Below, one piece after another: positions 26,530 to 36,397 of a DNA stretch of 64,000 nt. The position numbers and the translations under genes are program-made. The stretch's first letter is position 1, and every line of letters starts with the position of its first letter. Source of the stretch: CAIMFV01 sp040757715 (GTDB lineage: Bacteria; Pseudomonadota; Alphaproteobacteria; Caulobacterales; Caulobacteraceae); contig JBFLWS010000002.1 of NCBI GenBank assembly GCA_040757715.1, forward strand, positions 186,001 through 250,000. Reading direction: 5' to 3'. The notes beneath the pieces are model-generated. The model had not been told where the DNA came from. It made no database searches and was given only the letters and a program-made list of their open reading frames with translations.

Positions 26530-27345
26530 ATGAATGCCTGTGTCCGCAGCGCCCTGATGGGCGCTGCAATCATCCTTGTCGGCGCCAGCGCGACCGGCGC
26601 CTTCGCGCAGAGCGATGCATCAATGCACGTGGGCGGCCCAGGCACCGTGGCGGTGATGGGCTTTGGCTCGGTGGAGCGCGAGGCCGAGAAAATCAACGTG
26701 ACGGCGGAAGCCCGGGGCCGGGCGCCGGACGCCGCCGCCGCCCTGAAGGCTGCTGGGGAGCAGCGCGACAAGCTGCTGAGCCTCGCGGATGGAGTGAAGG
26801 CGGCGGACTCAGTGAGCGCGACGCAGACGGGGGTCGACGTGTCCCCGGTGCTGCCGGTGGGCTGCATGCCCGACACGCCCTATTCCCCGGGTGGAAACCA
26901 TACCGGCCGCTGCACGCCTGAGGGCTACGATGCAACGATTCGCTTGACCTTTGCGGTGCGCCCGGCCAAGGCGGCTGGTGCGCTAGCGGCGCTGCTGATT
27001 GAAAGCGGCGCCAATAATGTATCTGTCGACAGCAATGACTTCGATGATCACCCCGACCTGGAGCGCGCGGCCCTCGCCGCGGCCTTCGCCGATGCTCGAG
27101 CCCAGGCCGAACAGCTCGCCATTGCCGGCGGGGCCCATCTGGGTCGAGTGATATCAGTGGTCCACAGCGTCAACTCAGGCCCGCCTGAAACCATCCAACC
27201 GCGCCCGCCAGCCGCGTACAGTGATACGCGGGTCGTTGCGCTCCTAAAACCCAGAACGCTTACCCCGCAAACCGCCTTGGATCTGCAGCCGCCGAAAGCC
27301 CGCGCTATAACCACGGTCATCGTGACCTTCGAATGGCTGAAGTAG
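26530..27345 (+). CDS. SIMPL-domain (DUF541) periplasmic protein
   Basis: 271 residues with signal peptide SALMGAAIILVGASATGAFAQ. The SIMPL fold starts at GTVAVMGFGSVEREAEKINVTAEARGRAPDAAAALKAAGEQRDKLLS and ends with the conserved TTVIVTFEW. Members such as E. coli YggE reduce oxidative stress by an unknown mechanism. A Cys pair (GCMPDTPYSPGGNHTGRC) in the middle could form a disulfide. ATG is preceded by GGAGGGG. It is monocistronic. Confidence 0.8.
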   Translation: MNACVRSALMGAAIILVGASATGAFAQSDASMHVGGPGTVAVMGFGSVEREAEKINVTAEARGRAPDAAAALKAAGEQRDKLLSLADGVKAADSVSATQTGVDVSPVLPVGCMPDTPYSPGGNHTGRCTPEGYDATIRLTFAVRPAKAAGALAALLIESGANNVSVDSNDFDDHPDLERAALAAAFADARAQAEQLAIAGGAHLGRVISVVHSVNSGPPETIQPRPPAAYSDTRVVALLKPRTLTPQTALDLQPPKARAITTVIVTFEWLK

Positions 27346-27466
27346 CGGCGCCTGCGCGCCCGCAACGGCGCCTAGGCTTGAATTCGCCAAATCTGTCCGC
27401 GCGCAAGTTGCCAGCGCCCGCCTGATCGACCATGGTCCGGCTCCTTATTTTGCGGAGCTTGAACCC

Positions 27467-27853
27467 ATGTCGCGCACCCTTGTCTCCTCCGGATCGCCGC
27501 TCGAGCCGGAGATCGGCTTCAGCCGGGCCGTGCGCGTGGGCGACCTCATCGTCGTGGCCGGCACCGCCCCCATCGCCGCCGGCGGCGGGACCGCTGCGCC
27601 CGGGGACGTCTATGGCCAGACCAAGCGCTGCCTGGAGATCATCGCCGCCGCCCTCGAAGGCGCGGGCGGCAGCGTGGATCAGGTGGTGCGCACCCGCATC
27701 ATGATGACCGACATCACCCAGTGGCGCGAAGCCGCCCGCGCCCACGGCGAGGTGTTCGGCGCCGCCCGCCCGGCTTGCACCTTCGTGCAGGTGTCCGGCT
27801 TCATCGACCCGGCCTGGCTGGTGGAGCTGGAAGCCGACGCCGTGGTGGGCTGA
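27467..27853 (+). CDS. RidA-family protein
   Basis: 128 residues. YjgF/YER057c/UK114 landmarks include GDLIVVAGTAP, KRCLEIIAAALEGAGGSVDQVVRTRIMMTDITQWREAARAHGEVF and the conserved RPACTFVQVSGF, where the Arg of archetypal RidA binds the imine substrate (here RPACT). RidA hydrolyses reactive enamine/imine intermediates. It is the last ordinary gene before the nif island. Confidence 0.88.
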   Translation: MSRTLVSSGSPLEPEIGFSRAVRVGDLIVVAGTAPIAAGGGTAAPGDVYGQTKRCLEIIAAALEGAGGSVDQVVRTRIMMTDITQWREAARAHGEVFGAARPACTFVQVSGFIDPAWLVELEADAVVG

Positions 27854-27858
27854 GGGGG

Positions 27859-27911
27859 CTAGAGCATTTTCCGAAAAGTGGGAACCGGTTTTCGGACAAA
27901 AAATGCTCTAG
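27859..27911. repeat. Nested palindromic intergenic element
   Basis: Outer arms ctagagcatttt / aaatgctctag enclose a second perfect stem ccgaaaa / ttttcgg around ggaaccgg. Very similar palindromes are scattered between genes in many alphaproteobacteria. The function is unknown; it may act as a terminator because it follows ridA. Confidence 0.75.
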
Positions 27912-27925
27912 ATTCAATATAGTAT

Positions 27926-27961
27926 GAGCAAAATCCGATTCTATTTGATCGAATTTTGCTC
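27926..27961. repeat. Second related inverted repeat
   Basis: Arms gagcaaaat (27926-27934) and attttgctc (27953-27961) share the gagcaaaa/ttttgctc core with the element just upstream. The pair marks the boundary between housekeeping DNA and the nif island. Confidence 0.6.
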
Positions 27962-28141
27962 TAGCGCTCGGCGGTTTGGGGGGCGGGACTACACTTCTCA
28001 TCCCACGAATCTCGACCTGCTCAACCGCCTCACGCCTGAAACGCGCCTGAAAAATCCGGTGCTGACGACGTTCCCTCCGACACTCCTCTCCAGCTCCGAA
28101 AAGCTCGCATGAGTGTCCACCGAAACGAGGGAATATCCGTT

Positions 28142-28157
28142 TGGCATGGCGCTTGCC
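28142..28157 (+). promoter_or_regulatory. Sigma-54 (-24/-12) promoter of the unknown gene at 28203
   Basis: TGGCATGGCGCTTGCC gives GG-N10-GC. It is identical over 16 bases to the element in front of nifT (54738-54753, minus strand). It lies inside an upstream extension of the frame, so translation must begin after it. No full TGT-N10-ACA site was found upstream, only a half site near 28077. Confidence 0.7.
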
Positions 28158-28202
28158 GCCTTGAGGCATCAGCTCCGCCGTTTGGCCTCAGGACCTCGTG
28201 AC

Positions 28203-28793
28203 ATGACCCTCATCGCCGACACCGCCTTTGCGCCTCTCGAACGCGAGGGGCGGCTACTCAGCCCGATCCTCAAGGGCCCCACCCACGTGGCGGGTCGGTT
28301 CGGCTTTCGCGGGGAGCTGGCGCTGAAATTCGCGCCGAAGATCGCCGATGAAGCGCGCCCGCCAGAGCTGGCTGTGGATCAGGTGCTGGCGGTGTCCGAC
28401 GCCGCCAGCGGCAAAATCACCTTTTTCGCCTGCTATCTGTTGTCGTTCGAATACCTCTCCACTTTGGCGGAGGTGTTGAGCGAGTCGCTCACGCCGGATG
28501 GAAAATACTTCGTCTTCTGCAACAACATCGATCTTCTGTCTAAATACCGAGTGGAGATCTCCGGCATCACCTTCAACGTGCTGCCGATCGATGAAGCCGG
28601 CGTCTATAATGAATTGTTGGAGTTGCTGTATCTGGATCGGGCGCCGCTGAAAAAGATGGACACGGCGGCCAAGCAGGACGCCATCGCCGACAAGGCGGCG
28701 GGGTTCAGCGACGCCTATCCGCTCATCACCTATGAGGAGGGCCTGGCGCGCATGGCGCCGGTGCGCAACAGGAACGAGAACCGCCCGGTGTAG
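28203..28793 (+). CDS. Unknown protein, predicted member of the nif regulon
   Basis: 196 residues starting MTLIADTAFAPLEREGR. The frame is open from a GTG at 28113, but a nif-type sigma-54 promoter lies at 28142-28157, so the ATG at 28203 (AGGA upstream) fits better. No motif, signal peptide or membrane span is seen. The centre is hydrophobic and aromatic (KITFFACYLLSFEYLSTLAEVL, KYFVFCNNIDLLSKY), and the end is basic and polar. Base use is less G/C-rich than in neighbours. It is the outermost gene of the island on this side, convergent with the glutaredoxin gene. I do not recognise the family. A soluble accessory role in nitrogen fixation is inferred from the promoter only. Confidence 0.65.
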   Translation: MTLIADTAFAPLEREGRLLSPILKGPTHVAGRFGFRGELALKFAPKIADEARPPELAVDQVLAVSDAASGKITFFACYLLSFEYLSTLAEVLSESLTPDGKYFVFCNNIDLLSKYRVEISGITFNVLPIDEAGVYNELLELLYLDRAPLKKMDTAAKQDAIADKAAGFSDAYPLITYEEGLARMAPVRNRNENRPV

Positions 28794-28812
28794 GGGCGGC
28801 CTCGCGGTCTGT

Positions 28813-28855
28813 GCGCCAGCCGACAATCGGGTCGGATTCCCGACAGGGCTGGCGC
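28813..28855. terminator. Hairpin between convergent genes
   Basis: Stem gcgccagcc / ggctggcgc with an inner gtcgg/ccgac stem, placed between the ends of the unknown gene and the glutaredoxin gene. There is no T-run on either strand, so intrinsic termination is uncertain. Confidence 0.4.
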
Positions 28856-28880
28856 CGGGTTCGGGGCTGCCGCTGGGGCC

Positions 28881-29225
28881 TCAAGCCCCCGAGCGGGAAT
28901 AGTCGGCGAGCAAGGCCTTCAATTCTCCGCTCTGAAACATCTCCTTGACGATGTCCGCGCCGCCGATCAGCTGGCCCTGAACGTAGAGTTGGGGAAAGGT
29001 CGGCCAGTCGGAATAGACCTTCACGCCTTGGCGCAGGCTCTCATCCTGCAGGATATCGATGTCGAGATAGTCGACGCCGAGGTAGGCGAGGATCTGCACC
29101 ACGCCCGCGGAAAAGCCGCAATGCGGCGCGACGGCCGTGCCCTTCATGAAGAGCACGACGGGTTTGGCGGCGATCAATCCCGCGATGCGTTGTTGCACCG
29201 ACTCGGCGGCGGCGATGGTGTTCAT
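28881..29225 (-). CDS. grxD: Monothiol glutaredoxin (CGFS type, Grx4/GrxD family)
   Basis: 114 residues starting MNTIAAAESVQQRI with GGAG 6 nt upstream. The active site is PHCGFSAGVV, the CGFS motif of glutaredoxins that bind and deliver [2Fe-2S] clusters. The glutathione-binding segments WPTFPQLYVQGQLIGGADIV are also present. Usual members read PQCGFS or PRCGFS; the His here is unusual. A sigma-54 promoter lies directly upstream, between this gene and the nifA stop, so this copy is probably dedicated to Fe-S supply during nitrogen fixation and a housekeeping copy exists elsewhere. Confidence 0.88.
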   Translation of the reverse strand: MNTIAAAESVQQRIAGLIAAKPVVLFMKGTAVAPHCGFSAGVVQILAYLGVDYLDIDILQDESLRQGVKVYSDWPTFPQLYVQGQLIGGADIVKEMFQSGELKALLADYSRSGA

Positions 29226-29284
29226 ATCTGGCTCCGTTGGATCCTTGTCGCCGCGTCCCTGCGGCGACGCCTTCCGCCAGACCG

Positions 29285-29299
29285 GCAAGCGCCCTGCCA
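29285..29299 (-). promoter_or_regulatory. Sigma-54 promoter of the nif glutaredoxin gene
   Basis: Minus strand TGGCAG-GGCGC-TTGC, with the GG-N10-GC spacing, 60 bp before the start codon and just after the nifA stop. No TGT-N10-ACA site was found in the nifA 3' end. Confidence 0.7.
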
Positions 29300-29312
29300 A
29301 TACGGCGCAGTT

Positions 29313-31034
<1,722 letters not shown>

Positions 31035-31376
31035 GGGAACTCCCCCCAACTGCGGCCTTCATTTTTTAAGGCAGGCCTCGGCTCGCGTCTCTGGACGGGT
31101 CGGATTCAAGTTGCACATTTTTCGCAACTGACAAGTTTTTGAGCGAATATTGAATTGTCGCCGAATAAATCATCCGATTTCTTGTGCGACTCGTTCGCAA
31201 ATCCCTTCACCATCTTTCCATCATCGGTCGAGATGTGCATTTTCACGGCGCCTGTCCGCGCCGTGCGCAGCCGTAAGGCAGACCCGGAAAATGTCGGCGA
31301 ATGCTTGGCTTCCCTGTGGTCGCACAGCCTCTTTTGGCAGGATAATGTCACTGAAATAATTGGAGAAACCGATGCC
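31035..31376. promoter_or_regulatory. nifA-rpoN divergent control region with an inverted repeat
   Basis: 342 bp. AGTTGC (31109-31114) and GCAACT (31124-31129) form an inverted repeat with a 9-nt spacer, about 75 bp before nifA, a possible operator. No -24/-12 element was found for nifA. For rpoN only a weak match (TGGCAG-GATAA-TGTC, 31336-31350) lacking the -12 GC is seen. Neither a FixK/FNR box (TTGAT-N4-ATCAA) nor a TGT-N10-ACA site was found. Confidence 0.4.
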
Positions 31377-32723
31377 ATGAACGGCGTTGGAATGAGCCTT
31401 TCCCTGGCCCAACGCCAGCAGTTCAGCCAGCGGGCGCAATTCGCCCTACGGTTGCTGCAAATGTCCAATCTCGAGCTGGCGGCGGAGATTTTGGCTGAAG
31501 TAAACACCAATCCATTACTCGACGCCGTACTGCCGCCCGCGCCGTCAGTCGAACAGATCTCCCCCGCCTTGTCGGGCCCGATCAGCGCAGCGGGGTCCGG
31601 GGCCGCCGGGCTCGACCGGCCGGAGATCGCCGGCCGCGCGCAAACCCTGGCCGAATGCCTGCTGAGCCAGCTTTCCGTGGCGGGACTTGATGCGACCTCG
31701 AATTTCCTCGCCCATGCCCTGATCGGCGAGATCGATCCCGATGGTTATCTGCGCGCCGATCTCGATCAATTGGCGGAGCGCCTCGGGGTGGATCGCCCGA
31801 TGATCGAAGCCGTGCTGCGCAAACTGCAGGACTTCGAACCGACCGGCGTGTTCGCCCGCAATGTGGTCGAATGTCTGACCCTGCAATTGCAGGAGCGCGA
31901 TCGGCTCGACCCCTTGATGGCAAGCCTGCTGGCTAATCTCGATCTGCTGGCCCAAGGCCATCGCGACAAGGTGCTGGCTAAGCTGGGTTGCGACCGCGAA
32001 GACCTGGATGACATGCTGGCGGAACTGAAAAGCCTGACGCCGCGACCCGGCCTCGCCTTCGGCTTCGAACCGCCGAGCATCATCTCTCCTGAAGTGCGGG
32101 TGACCCGCGCCGCCGATGGAAGCTGGGTGGTGGAGAGCTGGGCGCCGCATCTGCCCCGTCTGGTGGTGCGCATGGGACGTTATGAGCGTCTGGCGGCGCA
32201 ATGCCGCAAACAAGAGGACGCCAAATACCTGAAGGAACGGCTGAGCGCCGCCCGCGGCTACCGCGACCTGATCGCCCGGCGGGGACGCACCGTGCTGGAG
32301 GTGGCGGCGGAGATCGTCAAGCGACAGGAAGGCTTTCTGGAATCTGGTCTTGCGGGGCTAAAGCCGCTGATGCTGAAGACCGTGGCCGACGCCCTCGGCA
32401 TGCATGAATCCACCGTCAGCCGCGCGGTCAGCAACAAGGCGATGCTCACCCCCAGAGGCACGGTTCCGTTCAAGGCCTTCTTCGCCGCCGCCGCCGTCAC
32501 CCTTGATGGCTCGGATGCGACCCAGGCCCAGGTGGTGGCCCGCATCGGCGCCTTGATCGCCAGCGAAATCAAGAGCGGCGTGGTTCTGACCGATGACGCC
32601 ATCGCCGATCAATTGGCCAAGGAAGGGGTGAAAATCGCCCGGCGAACAGTGGCCAAACACCGGGAGGGCCTGGGCATCGCCACCTCCTCGCGGCGCCGGG
32701 CCAACCTCAAGCTGGCGGGGTAG
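31377..32723 (+). CDS. rpoN: Nif-linked RNA polymerase sigma-54 factor
   Basis: 448 residues starting MNGVGMSLSLAQRQQFSQRAQ. Region I is divergent: the usual QL-x-MTPQLQQAI segment reads QRQQFSQRAQFALRLLQMSNLEL, though the LLQ..LEL core stays. Core-binding and HTH regions follow (DALGMHESTVSRAVSNKAMLTPRGTVPFKAFF). The RpoN box reads ARRTVAKHRE, with His replacing the near-invariant Tyr. It is shorter than typical RpoN (about 480-500) because the acidic region II is compact. Divergent from nifA, it is probably a second, nif-dedicated sigma-54, as known for rpoN1 of Rhodobacter sphaeroides. The frame upstream to 31155 has no good start. Confidence 0.9.
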   Translation: MNGVGMSLSLAQRQQFSQRAQFALRLLQMSNLELAAEILAEVNTNPLLDAVLPPAPSVEQISPALSGPISAAGSGAAGLDRPEIAGRAQTLAECLLSQLSVAGLDATSNFLAHALIGEIDPDGYLRADLDQLAERLGVDRPMIEAVLRKLQDFEPTGVFARNVVECLTLQLQERDRLDPLMASLLANLDLLAQGHRDKVLAKLGCDREDLDDMLAELKSLTPRPGLAFGFEPPSIISPEVRVTRAADGSWVVESWAPHLPRLVVRMGRYERLAAQCRKQEDAKYLKERLSAARGYRDLIARRGRTVLEVAAEIVKRQEGFLESGLAGLKPLMLKTVADALGMHESTVSRAVSNKAMLTPRGTVPFKAFFAAAAVTLDGSDATQAQVVARIGALIASEIKSGVVLTDDAIADQLAKEGVKIARRTVAKHREGLGIATSSRRRANLKLAG

Positions 32724-32765
32724 GCGGCGACGCGCAGGGCCGCCCGCGCCGGCTTGGCCCCGCGA

Positions 32766-33053
32766 TTATCCGAACTTGAACAGCACGCCGAAGCCGCCGC
32801 GAGGGTATTCCCAGACGATATCGGCAGTCTTGGCGCAGACGATGCGGCAGGTTCCGCATTCAAGGCAACCATCCGGCGCCACCTCCACCTGCCCGTTGTC
32901 GTTGAGGCTATAGCAGCCGGCGGGGCAAAGCTTGGTCATCGACAACAACGCCTTGCTCGGAACTTCATGCGGCCGCACCTCGATATGGGGCCGACCGGAA
33001 TCCACCAGATAGCGATTGAAGAACAGCTTTTCTTCCACCTTGATCGTGTTCAT
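32766..33053 (-). CDS. fixX: Ferredoxin-like protein FixX
   Basis: 95 residues starting MNTIKVEEKLFFNRYLVD, overlapping the fixC stop by ATGA. Cysteines in LCPAGCYS and DGCLECGTCRIVCAK support 4Fe-4S binding. FixX works with FixC as the quinone-reducing arm of the FixABCX electron-bifurcating complex, which gives low-potential electrons for nitrogenase. It is the last gene of fixABCX, convergent with rpoN with 42 bp between. Confidence 0.94.
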   Translation of the reverse strand: MNTIKVEEKLFFNRYLVDSGRPHIEVRPHEVPSKALLSMTKLCPAGCYSLNDNGQVEVAPDGCLECGTCRIVCAKTADIVWEYPRGGFGVLFKFG

Positions 33054-34354
33054 CGCCAAGCCCTCGCCAGGTTGAATGCATCGGTGAGCAATCCCGACCA
33101 TTTACGGGTGGTGCGGAATGCGTTGATGATCTCGTTTTCCTTCGCCACCTTGTCGACGCCGTCCACCCGCAGCCAAGTCTGCATCGCCTTGCTGAACAGG
33201 TTCGGATAGGTGTTGAACACTTGTTTGCTGGAATGGAGAAAGGTCGGAATTTTCCGATACTTCTTCATGTCCTTCATGACGAAGGAGTTTTCGAGCGCCC
33301 GGCGATACTCCGCCAGATTTTCTTCGCTGAACTCCAGCCCCCGCCGCTTCAGTCGGCCGATGGTCTCGCCGGCTAGGCGTCCGGTGGTCATGGCCAGGTT
33401 CGAGCCTTCCCGGTGGACAGCATTGACGAACTGGCCCGCGTCGCCGACCACCAGCCAGCCGTCGCCGTAGAGCTTGGGGATGGCGTTGTAACCGCCCTCG
33501 GGGATCAGGTGGGCGGCGTATTCCTTGACCTCGGAATCGGCCAGCAGCGGCTTGATCGCCGGGTGGTTCTTGAATCGCTCCAGCAGCGAATAGGGCGTCT
33601 GACCCGACTCCTGGAAGTCGGCCACGATGCAGCCGATCCCCACCGAAATGGACTCCTGATTGGTGTAGAGGAACGCGGTGCCGGCCATGCCCAGGGTCAC
33701 CGATCCCATGGCCTCGATGACCACGCCCTCGTCGCCCTTCAGATTGAACCGGCTTTCGATCACTTCGCGGGGCAGGAAGTGCATTTCCTTCACCGCCAGG
33801 GCGACGGTGTCCGGCTTCAGCTCCTCGCGCAGGCCCGAGCGCTGCCCCACCAGGCCGTTGACCCCCTCGGCCAGCACCACGATATCGGCCAGGACCACCC
33901 CCGCCTCGCGATCGGTTTTGACCCCGACGACCTTGCCGCGCGGATCGCGCACCAGGCCCTTGACCGTGGTTTCGCAAAGCACCGTGGCCCCCGCCTCGCG
34001 CACCTTGCTGGAGAACCACTTGTCGAACTGGGCGCGGATGATGGTGTAGCGGTTCGGCTTTTCTTCGTTGAAGTCGTCCGAACGGTATTGCATGCCGATA
34101 TAGGAGGTGTCGTCCAGCATCCAGGTGCGCTGTTCGATCACGTGGCGCTCCAGGGGCGCATCCTCGCGGAAATCCGGTATGATCTGCTCCAGGGCGTTGG
34201 CGTAGAGGATCGCGCCTTGCACGTTCTTCGAGCCGGGATACTCGCCCCGCTCGAGCTGCAGCACCTTCAGGCCTTGCTTGGCCAGGGTGTAGGCCGCCGC
34301 ATTGCCGGACGGCCCGGCGCCGACGACGATGACATCGAACTTCATCTCGCTCAT
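33050..34354 (-). CDS. fixC: FixC, electron-transfer flavoprotein-quinone oxidoreductase-like
   Basis: 434 residues starting MSEMKFDVIVVGAGPSGNAAAYTLAKQGL. The FAD-binding GxGxxG lies near the N-terminus, with later GDAGQFVNAVHREGSNLAMTTGRLAGE typical of the ETF-QO/FixC family. A second ATG two codons upstream abuts GGAG, so the inner ATG (6-nt spacing) is chosen. It accepts one electron stream from FixAB and passes it to quinone. It lies between fixB and fixX in the operon. Confidence 0.95.
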   Translation of the reverse strand: MSEMKFDVIVVGAGPSGNAAAYTLAKQGLKVLQLERGEYPGSKNVQGAILYANALEQIIPDFREDAPLERHVIEQRTWMLDDTSYIGMQYRSDDFNEEKPNRYTIIRAQFDKWFSSKVREAGATVLCETTVKGLVRDPRGKVVGVKTDREAGVVLADIVVLAEGVNGLVGQRSGLREELKPDTVALAVKEMHFLPREVIESRFNLKGDEGVVIEAMGSVTLGMAGTAFLYTNQESISVGIGCIVADFQESGQTPYSLLERFKNHPAIKPLLADSEVKEYAAHLIPEGGYNAIPKLYGDGWLVVGDAGQFVNAVHREGSNLAMTTGRLAGETIGRLKRRGLEFSEENLAEYRRALENSFVMKDMKKYRKIPTFLHSSKQVFNTYPNLFSKAMQTWLRVDGVDKVAKENEIINAFRTTRKWSGLLTDAFNLARAWR

Positions 34355-34363
34355 GGCCATCTC

Positions 34364-35464
34364 CTAGCCAACCATCCGGTTCACCGACAGGCGCGCGGCG
34401 AAGGCGCGTTGCAGGGCCGGCAACAGTTCGGTGGCGTCGGCCACCACGCCCACATGCGCGAAGTCGAAAATCGGCGCATTGGGGTCGGTATTGATGGCCA
34501 CGATCAGGTCGGCGCCCTCGACCCCCACCCGGTGCTGGATCGCCCCCGAAATGCCGGCGGCGATATAGAGCTTGGGCCGGATGGTCTTGCCGGTCTGGCC
34601 GATCTGCCGGTCGGCGGTGATCCAGCCCTTTTGCACCAGGGGGCGCGAGCCGCCATATTCGGCGCCCAGCACCTCGGCCAGGCTCTTCACCAGCTGGAAG
34701 TTCTCCGCCGATCGCAGCCCAAGCCCGCCAGCGACCACGATGTCGGCATAGGCCAGTTGCGCGGTTTCCGACTGCCGGTCGGGGATGAAGCGCAGCACCT
34801 TGGTGATGATCGTCTCTTCCTCAACCTTACCCCGGTGTTCGATCACCCGCCCCGTCCGGCTGGGATCATGTTCAGGCATGGGCATCACCCGGGGGCGGAC
34901 CGTCGCCATCTGCGGGCGGAAGTTCAGGGTGTGGATGGTGCACAGCAACGAGCCGCCGAAGGTCGGCCGCGTGGCCGCCAGCGAGCCTTCGTCGTCGATG
35001 GCCAGTTCGGTGGCGTCGGCGGTGAGCCCGGTCAACAAGGTGGTGGCCACCGACCCGGCCAGGTCGCGGCCCAAGGTGGTCGCGCCGAGCAGCATGATCT
35101 CGGGCTTAAAGGTGTTGACCAGATCCGTCAGGGCGAGGGTGAAGGGGTCGTTGCGATAGGCGCCATAGACCGGATCGGCGGTGACATAGACGAGGTCGGC
35201 GCCGTGCTGATGGCAGAGCGCGGCCGCACGCAGCAGCGCCTCCCGCTCGCCGCCGATGAGTACGCCAGCCAGCTCCACACCCAGCTTATCGGCCAGCTTG
35301 CGCCCCTCCCCCAGCAGCTCGAGCGAGACGGGGTGAATCTGGCCGTGCTCATATTCGACAAACACCCACACGTGCTTGTAGGCCTTGAAGTGCTCGGGGA
35401 GGGCCTTTTTCATCGTCGCCCGACCCTGATTGGCGGGCGGGGGCGCGGCCGGTTGAGTGGTCAT
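34364..35464 (-). CDS. fixB: FixB, electron-transfer flavoprotein alpha subunit
   Basis: 366 residues. The C-terminal FAD domain is evident in VVAGGLGLRSAENFQLVKSLAEVLGAEYGGSRPLVQKGWITADRQIGQTGKTIRPKLYIAAGISGAIQHRVG and INTDPNAPIFDFAHVGVVAD. The N-terminal 20 residues are a Pro/Ala-rich extension before HVWVFVEYEHGQIHPVSLELL. With FixA it forms the bifurcating flavoprotein that takes NADH electrons. Confidence 0.95.
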   Translation of the reverse strand: MTTQPAAPPPANQGRATMKKALPEHFKAYKHVWVFVEYEHGQIHPVSLELLGEGRKLADKLGVELAGVLIGGEREALLRAAALCHQHGADLVYVTADPVYGAYRNDPFTLALTDLVNTFKPEIMLLGATTLGRDLAGSVATTLLTGLTADATELAIDDEGSLAATRPTFGGSLLCTIHTLNFRPQMATVRPRVMPMPEHDPSRTGRVIEHRGKVEEETIITKVLRFIPDRQSETAQLAYADIVVAGGLGLRSAENFQLVKSLAEVLGAEYGGSRPLVQKGWITADRQIGQTGKTIRPKLYIAAGISGAIQHRVGVEGADLIVAINTDPNAPIFDFAHVGVVADATELLPALQRAFAARLSVNRMVG

Positions 35465-35479
35465 CTCAAAATCTCCCCG

Positions 35480-36334
35480 TCATTGGCCGCTGGCGAAGCG
35501 GATGAGGTCCGCTTCGACATTGGGTTGGCGCTTGAAAATCTCGGCCATCAGCTCGCCGGCGATGTCGTCGGCAGACCGGCGGGCCACCGCGATCTGCGCC
35601 GCCTTTTCCGAGCGCGGCGACGGCGCGAACACGCGCTTGACCACGGTGGGCGAGCCTCGCAATCCGCACTTGGTCACGTCCTCGATGCCGGCGTCGGCGG
35701 CGCTCCAGGTGACGATCTCGGCGGTGGCCGCCGACAGCGCCGAGGACAGCGAGCCCCGCCGCATTTCATTGGAGCCCTCCAGCATGGTGACCAGCGCCGG
35801 CAAGCGCGACTGCAGCACCTGCACCCCGCCCTCGGCGCGCCGCTTAGCCACGATGGTCAGGGTCTTCACGTCGATGGAATCGATCTCGGCCACATAGGTA
35901 AGCTGGTTCAGACCGAGGCGGCTGGCGACGCCGGGACCGACCTGGGCGGTGTCGCCGTCGATGGTCTGCTTGCCACAGAACACCAGGTCCGGCGCCCCCC
36001 ACAGCTCCGAAATCTTGCCGATGGCCTTGGCCAGGGCGAAGCTGGTGGCCAAGGTGTCCGAGCCGGCGAAATACCGGTCGGTGAGCAGGACGGCGCGGTC
36101 GGCGCCGAAGGTCAGGGCCTTGCGCAGGCTCTCCGCCGCCATGGGCGGCCCCATGGTCAACACGGTCACCTCGCCGCCCAGCCGATCCCGCCAGCGCAGC
36201 GCCTCCTCCAGGGAGAACAGGTCATACGGATTGATGATCGTCGGCACGCCCTGGCGCATGATGGTGTTGGTCACCGGATGGACGCGAATCTGGGCGCTGT
36301 CGGGCACCTGTTTCAGACAAACGACGATATGCAT
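35480..36334 (-). CDS. fixA: FixA, electron-transfer flavoprotein beta subunit
   Basis: 284 residues starting MHIVVCLKQVPDSAQIRVHP, a standard FixA start. Further landmarks are NPYDLFSLEEALRWRD, VLTMGPPMAAESLRKALTFGADRAVLLTD and CGKQTIDGDTAQVGPGVASRLG. It is the first gene of fixABCX. A sigma-54 promoter and a NifA site lie upstream at 36398 and 36494, inside the gap to nifW. Confidence 0.95.
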   Translation of the reverse strand: MHIVVCLKQVPDSAQIRVHPVTNTIMRQGVPTIINPYDLFSLEEALRWRDRLGGEVTVLTMGPPMAAESLRKALTFGADRAVLLTDRYFAGSDTLATSFALAKAIGKISELWGAPDLVFCGKQTIDGDTAQVGPGVASRLGLNQLTYVAEIDSIDVKTLTIVAKRRAEGGVQVLQSRLPALVTMLEGSNEMRRGSLSSALSAATAEIVTWSAADAGIEDVTKCGLRGSPTVVKRVFAPSPRSEKAAQIAVARRSADDIAGELMAEIFKRQPNVEADLIRFASGQ

Positions 36335-36397
36335 GGTCACCACCTGCCTCTCGGCCCTGGACGCGACTGGCCCCCCAGCCCCGCCATCTGGTGTTCG

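Noticed and set aside
35796..35812. GGCAAGCG motif inside fixA as another nif promoter
   Set aside because: The far half lacks the TGCCA needed for a -24 element, and it lies inside coding sequence.
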